18,117 nucleotides of DNA. It comes from CAYVXE01 sp964455375. GTDB lineage: Bacteria > Zhuqueibacterota > Zhuqueibacteria > Oceanimicrobiales > Oceanimicrobiaceae. Within the stretch, counting starts at the first letter, position 1; every line of letters starts with the position of its first letter. The stretch spans positions 1-18,117 of the forward strand of contig CAYVXE010000091.1 in the NCBI GenBank assembly GCA_964455375.1, read 5' to 3'. The position numbers and the translations under genes were made by a program. Of the stretch, positions 14,527 through 18,117 are shown piece by piece. The notes beneath the pieces are model-generated. The model saw nothing but the letters and a program-made list of their open reading frames with translations, searched no databases and was not told the origin of the DNA.

Positions 14527-15579
14527 ATGAGCGTAACTCAAAAAACATCTTCACCCAACGGACAGACCGGTCAAAAATTAAAGAAAAAGGATTTTGAATC
14601 GGATCAGGAAGTACGATGGTGCCCCGGTTGCGGTGATTATTCAATATTGGCACAAACGCAGCGCACGCTGCCCAATTTAGATGTGCCCAAAGAAAAGTAT
14701 GTTTTTATATCCGGAATCGGCTGTTCATCACGATTTCCTTATTATATGAATACGTACGGTTTTCATACCATTCACGGCCGTGCCCCGGCAATTGCAACCG
14801 GCGTAAAAGTCGTTAATCCCGATCTTTCAGTTTGGGTCATGACCGGCGATGGCGACGGACTCAGTATCGGCGGGAATCACTTGATTCACTTGTTGAGAAG
14901 AAATGTGAACATAAATGTCATCTTATTCAACAACCGCATTTATGGCTTAACCAAAGGGCAGTATTCCCCGACGTCTGAAGTTGGGAAAGTAACCAAATCT
15001 TCACCGTTTGGTTCTATCGACCATCCGTTTAAACCAATTAGCGTGGCCATTGGAACGGGCGCAACTTTTATCGCCAGGACAATTGACAGAGACCCTGCAC
15101 ACATGCAAAAAATGCTGCAAAAAGCCTCTGAGCACAAAGGAACTTCTTTTATTGAAGTTTACCAGAACTGTCATATCTTCAACGATGGCGCCTGGTTGCA
15201 ATATACGGATAAAGATTCCAAACCGGAGCATGTCGTTTATCTGGAGCATGAGCAGCCGCTCGTTTTCGGTAAAAATAAAGATAAAGGCATTCGTCTGGAT
15301 GGATTTAAACCGGAAGTGGTTTCCCTGGAAAACGGAAAGTATTCCTTAGATGATCTGATGGTGCATAATGAAAGGGTGGATGATGCCACCTATTCCTTCA
15401 TCCTCAGCCACATGACCGATGATCCAGATTTACCTGTTCCCGTGGGTATTTTTCGATCCGTGGAAACGGATTGTTATGAAGATGCTCTGGTACATCAAAT
15501 TGAAGAAGCAAAGAAAAAGGTCGGCGAACCGGACTTGCAGGCTCTCCTGGAATCGGGAGATACCTGGGACGTGAAATAA
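14527..15579 (+). CDS. korB: 2-oxoacid:ferredoxin oxidoreductase, beta subunit
   Basis: The product has 350 aa. The start at 14527 is chosen because it lies 1 nt after the alpha stop with GGAG 7 nt upstream; an open frame extending into the alpha gene is artefactual. The beta subunit binds thiamine diphosphate and one [4Fe-4S] cluster. WCPGCGDYSI (Cys32, Cys35), ISGIGCSSRFP (Cys66) and QNCHIFND (Cys215) provide the expected cluster cysteines. GDGDGLSIGGNH (107-118) with LFNNRIYGLTKGQYSPTS is the ThDP/Mg motif. No ferredoxin-like delta subunit gene follows, so electrons presumably go to a ferredoxin encoded elsewhere. Translational coupling to korA is likely. Confidence 0.93.
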   Translation: MSVTQKTSSPNGQTGQKLKKKDFESDQEVRWCPGCGDYSILAQTQRTLPNLDVPKEKYVFISGIGCSSRFPYYMNTYGFHTIHGRAPAIATGVKVVNPDLSVWVMTGDGDGLSIGGNHLIHLLRRNVNINVILFNNRIYGLTKGQYSPTSEVGKVTKSSPFGSIDHPFKPISVAIGTGATFIARTIDRDPAHMQKMLQKASEHKGTSFIEVYQNCHIFNDGAWLQYTDKDSKPEHVVYLEHEQPLVFGKNKDKGIRLDGFKPEVVSLENGKYSLDDLMVHNERVDDATYSFILSHMTDDPDLPVPVGIFRSVETDCYEDALVHQIEEAKKKVGEPDLQALLESGDTWDVK

Positions 15580-15609
15580 TTTTCTTTGCTTGAAATGTAA
15601 ATAATCTGG

Positions 15610-15642
15610 GCCCGGCGATCTGTTTTGCCGGGCTTCTTTATT
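15610..15642 (+). terminator. Rho-independent terminator after korB
   Basis: GCCCGGC (15610-15616) pairs perfectly with GCCGGGC (15627-15633) around a 10-nt loop, followed by TTCTTTATT. It lies 31 nt after the korB stop and ends the CBS/KOR operon. Confidence 0.85.
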
Positions 15643-15654
15643 CAATCTGAAAAT

Positions 15655-15906
15655 ATGAATAAAAAAGCACGTTTACAGTTTTTGTCGGTGTCGTGGTTGC
15701 TCGCCAGATTATGGGGAACGCTGGAGGTGTCAAAACTAACTGTTTTTCGAATGAAGCAAACAACGATGAAACGGATTATTTTACATGATACTTGTCTGGA
15801 TGGAGGCCACTGGTTTATTCATCGCAACCAGGTCTCTTTTTTAAGCGTAGATGAAATAAACCGCCGGGTGCAAATCACACGAACGCCGGAAATTGAATTG
15901 AATTAA
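15655..15906 (+). CDS. Doubtful small ORF before the rhomboid gene
   Basis: An 83-codon frame opens at ATG 15655 and ends 18 nt before the rhomboid start. The first third is basic and hydrophobic; the second half (MKRIILHDTCLDGGHWFIH, then VSFLSVDEINRRVQIT) looks more protein-like, and an internal ATG at about 15769 could be the real start. No ribosome binding site is convincing at either. I recognise no family. It may be a small co-transcribed protein or non-coding leader. Confidence 0.35.
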   Translation: MNKKARLQFLSVSWLLARLWGTLEVSKLTVFRMKQTTMKRIILHDTCLDGGHWFIHRNQVSFLSVDEINRRVQITRTPEIELN

Positions 15907-15924
15907 GAACAGAATACATATCGA

Positions 15925-16761
15925 ATGTCTGAAAAGAACAATAATCTTGGTGCGATTCTTTGCCCCAGTTGTAGAAAACTGATCAGTGCTTCTGCTGAAA
16001 AATGCCCTTATTGCGGGATGAAAAATCCTAACATGTGGGGAATGGCCGGCGTACTGCGAAAGATGTTTGGCGGAGATGCCAGTTTGATTCCTGTCATTTC
16101 AGCGGTTTGTATCGGCGTGTATGTCATCAGCATCTTGCTTGACCCCGGGGCAGTATTTCGTATGCGTGGATTTTCCCTGTTTGGGTTGGGCGCCCCAAGT
16201 CCTTATGCGCTTATAAAATTAGGTATGACCGGAAGCCACATCATGCGGCAGGGACAGTGGTGGACGCTCATAACAGCAATTTATCTGCACGGTGGTTTGT
16301 TACACATTTTGTTTAATGTACTTTGGATTCGACAGATAGGTCCTTTAGTTGAAGAATTGTACGGTATCTCCCGGAGTTTCGTGATTTTTACGATCGCGGG
16401 TGTGTTGGGATATCTTGTTTCAAATTATGTTGGCATTCCTTACACCATTGGGGCATCCGGTTCTATCTTCGGTTTTTTTGGTGCCATTGTTTATTATGGC
16501 AGAAAACGCGGCGGAGCTTTTGGCACAGCCATTTATCGGCAAATGGGACAGTGGGCGCTTGTACTTTTTGTGATCGGGTTTATCATGCCTGGCGGCATGG
16601 TGAATAATTTTGCCCATGGCGGCGGTTTTGTCGGTGGCTACGCTGCAGCCGCAGTTCTCGGATATACTGAAATGAAGACGGAAAATCATCTACATCAACT
16701 GGCAGCGATTGGCACTATGCTGCTTACGGTGTTGTCTTTTATTCTTGCACTGTTGCATTAG
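15925..16761 (+). CDS. Rhomboid-family intramembrane serine protease with zinc ribbon
   Basis: The product has 278 aa. An N-terminal zinc ribbon (CPSC at 13-16, CPYC at 27-30) is followed by a rhomboid core of six or seven membrane helices. The oxyanion-region motif is HGGLLHILFNVLW (His122, His127, Asn131), the catalytic serine is Ser178 in GASGSIFG, and the catalytic histidine is His231 in NFAHGGGFVGGY; all key residues are present. Rhomboids cut membrane-anchored substrates within or near the membrane; the substrate here is unknown. The gene lies after the korB terminator, possibly with the small frame at 15655, and is convergent (9 nt apart) with the small gene at 16771. No clear Shine-Dalgarno is seen. 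Confidence 0.92.
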   Translation: MSEKNNNLGAILCPSCRKLISASAEKCPYCGMKNPNMWGMAGVLRKMFGGDASLIPVISAVCIGVYVISILLDPGAVFRMRGFSLFGLGAPSPYALIKLGMTGSHIMRQGQWWTLITAIYLHGGLLHILFNVLWIRQIGPLVEELYGISRSFVIFTIAGVLGYLVSNYVGIPYTIGASGSIFGFFGAIVYYGRKRGGAFGTAIYRQMGQWALVLFVIGFIMPGGMVNNFAHGGGFVGGYAAAAVLGYTEMKTENHLHQLAAIGTMLLTVLSFILALLH

Positions 16762-16770
16762 CAAAGGTCT

Positions 16771-17028
16771 TCAGCCCGCGAACAAATCTCCCTGATTTTT
16801 ATTTTTATAGACGCTGTTTTTTTTGCGCAGCAGTTCCTCTAACACTTGCTTGCAAACATCGGCTCTGCTCACTGACATCACCAACCGATATTCAACCTCG
16901 AGTTGAGTTGAAAAACGTGTGAATTCTCTGATACACTCTTCCAGTTCATTTTTTGATTTCGTATAAAACTGGTTTATCCAGAATTCCTTTCTGCAATAAG
17001 GGTCCTGAAAATTTGCATCCATTTTCAT
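16771..17028 (-). CDS. Small cytosolic protein of unknown function
   Basis: An 85-aa, mostly helical, charged protein (KSKNELEECIREFTRFSTQLEVEYRLVM, cited in part: ELEECIREFTRFS). It has three cysteines and a lysine-rich C-terminal part (LLRKKNSVYKNKNQG). GAGG about 9 nt before the ATG at 17028 supports this start; a second ATG two codons on is possible. No family is recognised. It converges on the rhomboid gene with only 9 nt between them. Confidence 0.6.
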   Translation of the reverse strand: MKMDANFQDPYCRKEFWINQFYTKSKNELEECIREFTRFSTQLEVEYRLVMSVSRADVCKQVLEELLRKKNSVYKNKNQGDLFAG

Positions 17029-17257
17029 GACGGCACCTCACATGATTTAGTTTGAATGGAGAATTTATGGTCACCCTTTCAATGTAGTGATATAATGTTC
17101 ACCTGTCAAGTTGTATTTTCATTTTATTTTATGTAAGGTGGTTTTATTACAAGAAAAAACTGGAATATGTTGTGCAATAATTCATACCTTAAACAGGTAC
17201 AAAATCTAATCTCAATAAGTGCATTTTAATTGTGTTAGAGTGAGGAGGAAGTCGCGC

Positions 17258-18117
17258 ATGTACAAGCTGATGTTAAGTTTGATTGCATGCAGTGTTTTTT
17301 GTACGTCAGTTAGAGTCCTGCCGCAACGAATCAATTCTCTTAATTCAAACGAATTGGCCGTAAGTGATTCACTTGAATCCGATCAAACAATTCAAACTAT
17401 CAATTCAGATGACTTTGACCATTTGCCTTTCAAAGGCGAGTTAGATGAGTATTATGAATTGTTTTCAGGTACAGTGGTACAGGACTTCAGCGGCGAGCAG
17501 AATCTGCATGTCAGGGGCAGCCGTCCGGATGAAACCAGCTATCTGTTCGAAGGCGCAGATGTTCGAAGCTGGGTTACCGGTGCAAATATCATTCAACTCA
17601 TCCCGGAAGCACTTGCTACCATCCGGTTAAACACATCTCCCGGGTCCGGGGAAAACAGTGCAGCCGCTGTTTTACTCCACAGACTCAGGCGTGGAGGGGA
17701 ATCGTTGAAATTTTCATTAAAGACTGAAACTGACCGGTTTACCTCAGATTACAATTCACGGTTTGGCACATATTCTTACGGGTACAGGAACTATTTGATG
17801 ACTGCAGGCGGACCGCTCGGTACGGAAAAAGTACGCTTTTTTACCGCAGGTCAAATTCAAACATTTACCGACCACTACCGTAAGTTCTGGGATGGATTCC
17901 GGATTGGAGGTTCGGCGTTTCCTCTTGTGGACCAGAATTCGGGAGAGACGTTGCAGAATATTGTCGGAACTGATGAACTCAATGTAAGACCGGGGAACAT
18001 TCCGCGCGCTAAGTCGAGGAATTATTTGTTTAATGGGATTATCACCGCGGATTACCTGCCGGTTACATTCAGTTTGGTTGGTGCTTATTCTTATCTTAAT
18101 CAGGATGAAAATGACAC
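17258..18117 (+). CDS. TonB-dependent receptor, N-terminal part (runs off the window)
   Basis: An open frame of 286 codons with no stop before the window end. The start has a strong GAGGAGG about 8 nt upstream. A signal peptide (about residues 1-20, LMLSLIACSVFCTS) directs export. A TonB plug-like region follows: LPFKGELDEYYELFSG, then NLHVRGSRPDETSYLFEGADV, then IIQLIPEALATIRL. The sequence then reads as beta-barrel strands (YGYRNYLMTAGGPLG, VRFFTAGQIQTF, YLFNGIITADYLPV). There is no CarboxypepD_reg domain before the plug and no clear TonB box in the part seen. It would lie in the outer membrane; the substrate is unknown. The 229-nt gap upstream shows no promoter that I can support. Confidence 0.85.
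   Translation, partial: MYKLMLSLIACSVFCTSVRVLPQRINSLNSNELAVSDSLESDQTIQTINSDDFDHLPFKGELDEYYELFSGTVVQDFSGEQNLHVRGSRPDETSYLFEGADVRSWVTGANIIQLIPEALATIRLNTSPGSGENSAAAVLLHRLRRGGESLKFSLKTETDRFTSDYNSRFGTYSYGYRNYLMTAGGPLGTEKVRFFTAGQIQTFTDHYRKFWDGFRIGGSAFPLVDQNSGETLQNIVGTDELNVRPGNIPRAKSRNYLFNGIITADYLPVTFSLVGAYSYLNQDEND

Noticed and set aside
17185..17199. TACCT...AGGTA inverted repeat upstream of the TonB receptor
   Set aside because: A 5-bp stem is expected by chance and no promoter elements align with it.

Overview
The window is bacterial DNA of moderate, slightly AT-rich composition. The gene content suggests the FCB side of the tree (Calditrichota/KSB1-like or a relative): a TonB-dependent receptor with a divergent plug, LTxxQ (Spy/CpxP) lipoproteins, GxxExxY genes, a two-subunit 2-oxoacid:ferredoxin oxidoreductase and a histidine kinase with an HxxGTP H-box. 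That placement is an inference from gene families, not proof. No rRNA, tRNA or CRISPR was seen.

Region 1 (1-2891): a decayed GxxExxY gene (minus strand) at the left edge, then a membrane histidine kinase and a two-helix membrane protein on the plus strand. Between these two genes lies the most interesting object here: a 338-bp element (1805-2142) with imperfect terminal inverted repeats of 38 and 30 nt. It is bounded by a perfect 8-bp direct repeat (GTGATTTT) and contains only the remains of a second GxxExxY gene. It has all the hallmarks of a small transposed cassette. Just inside its ends are tandem 8-bp units (CNCWAAGR type), and related units sit directly in front of the first GxxExxY gene. 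Removing the element and one repeat copy puts the kinase and the membrane-protein gene 46 nt apart, so it probably split an operon.

Region 2 (3072-6986, minus strand): a cell-envelope stress module. An ECF sigma factor, an anti-sigma factor and a membrane-anchored LTxxQ protein overlap by ATGA junctions. A second transcription unit downstream encodes a triple-LTxxQ lipoprotein and a DOMON-like lipoprotein with an RGG-rich stretch. The same ECF-type promoter (GGAAT..., N16, GTCTAA) precedes both units, which suggests one autoregulated regulon.

Region 3 (7354-11436, minus strand): a tight metabolic operon in transcription order: geranylgeranyl-reductase-type flavoprotein, glycerol-3-phosphate dehydrogenase (GlpD), threonine synthase (ThrC).

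Region 4 (11547-15642, plus strand): two small CBS-domain-pair proteins followed by fused gamma-alpha and beta subunits of a 2-oxoacid (probably 2-oxoglutarate):ferredoxin oxidoreductase, closed by a rho-independent terminator. The CBS proteins are plausible adenylate-sensing partners of this central-carbon enzyme.

Region 5 (15655-18117): a doubtful small ORF, a rhomboid protease with an N-terminal zinc ribbon, a small convergent protein of unknown function, and the first 286 codons of an outer-membrane TonB-dependent receptor that runs off the window.
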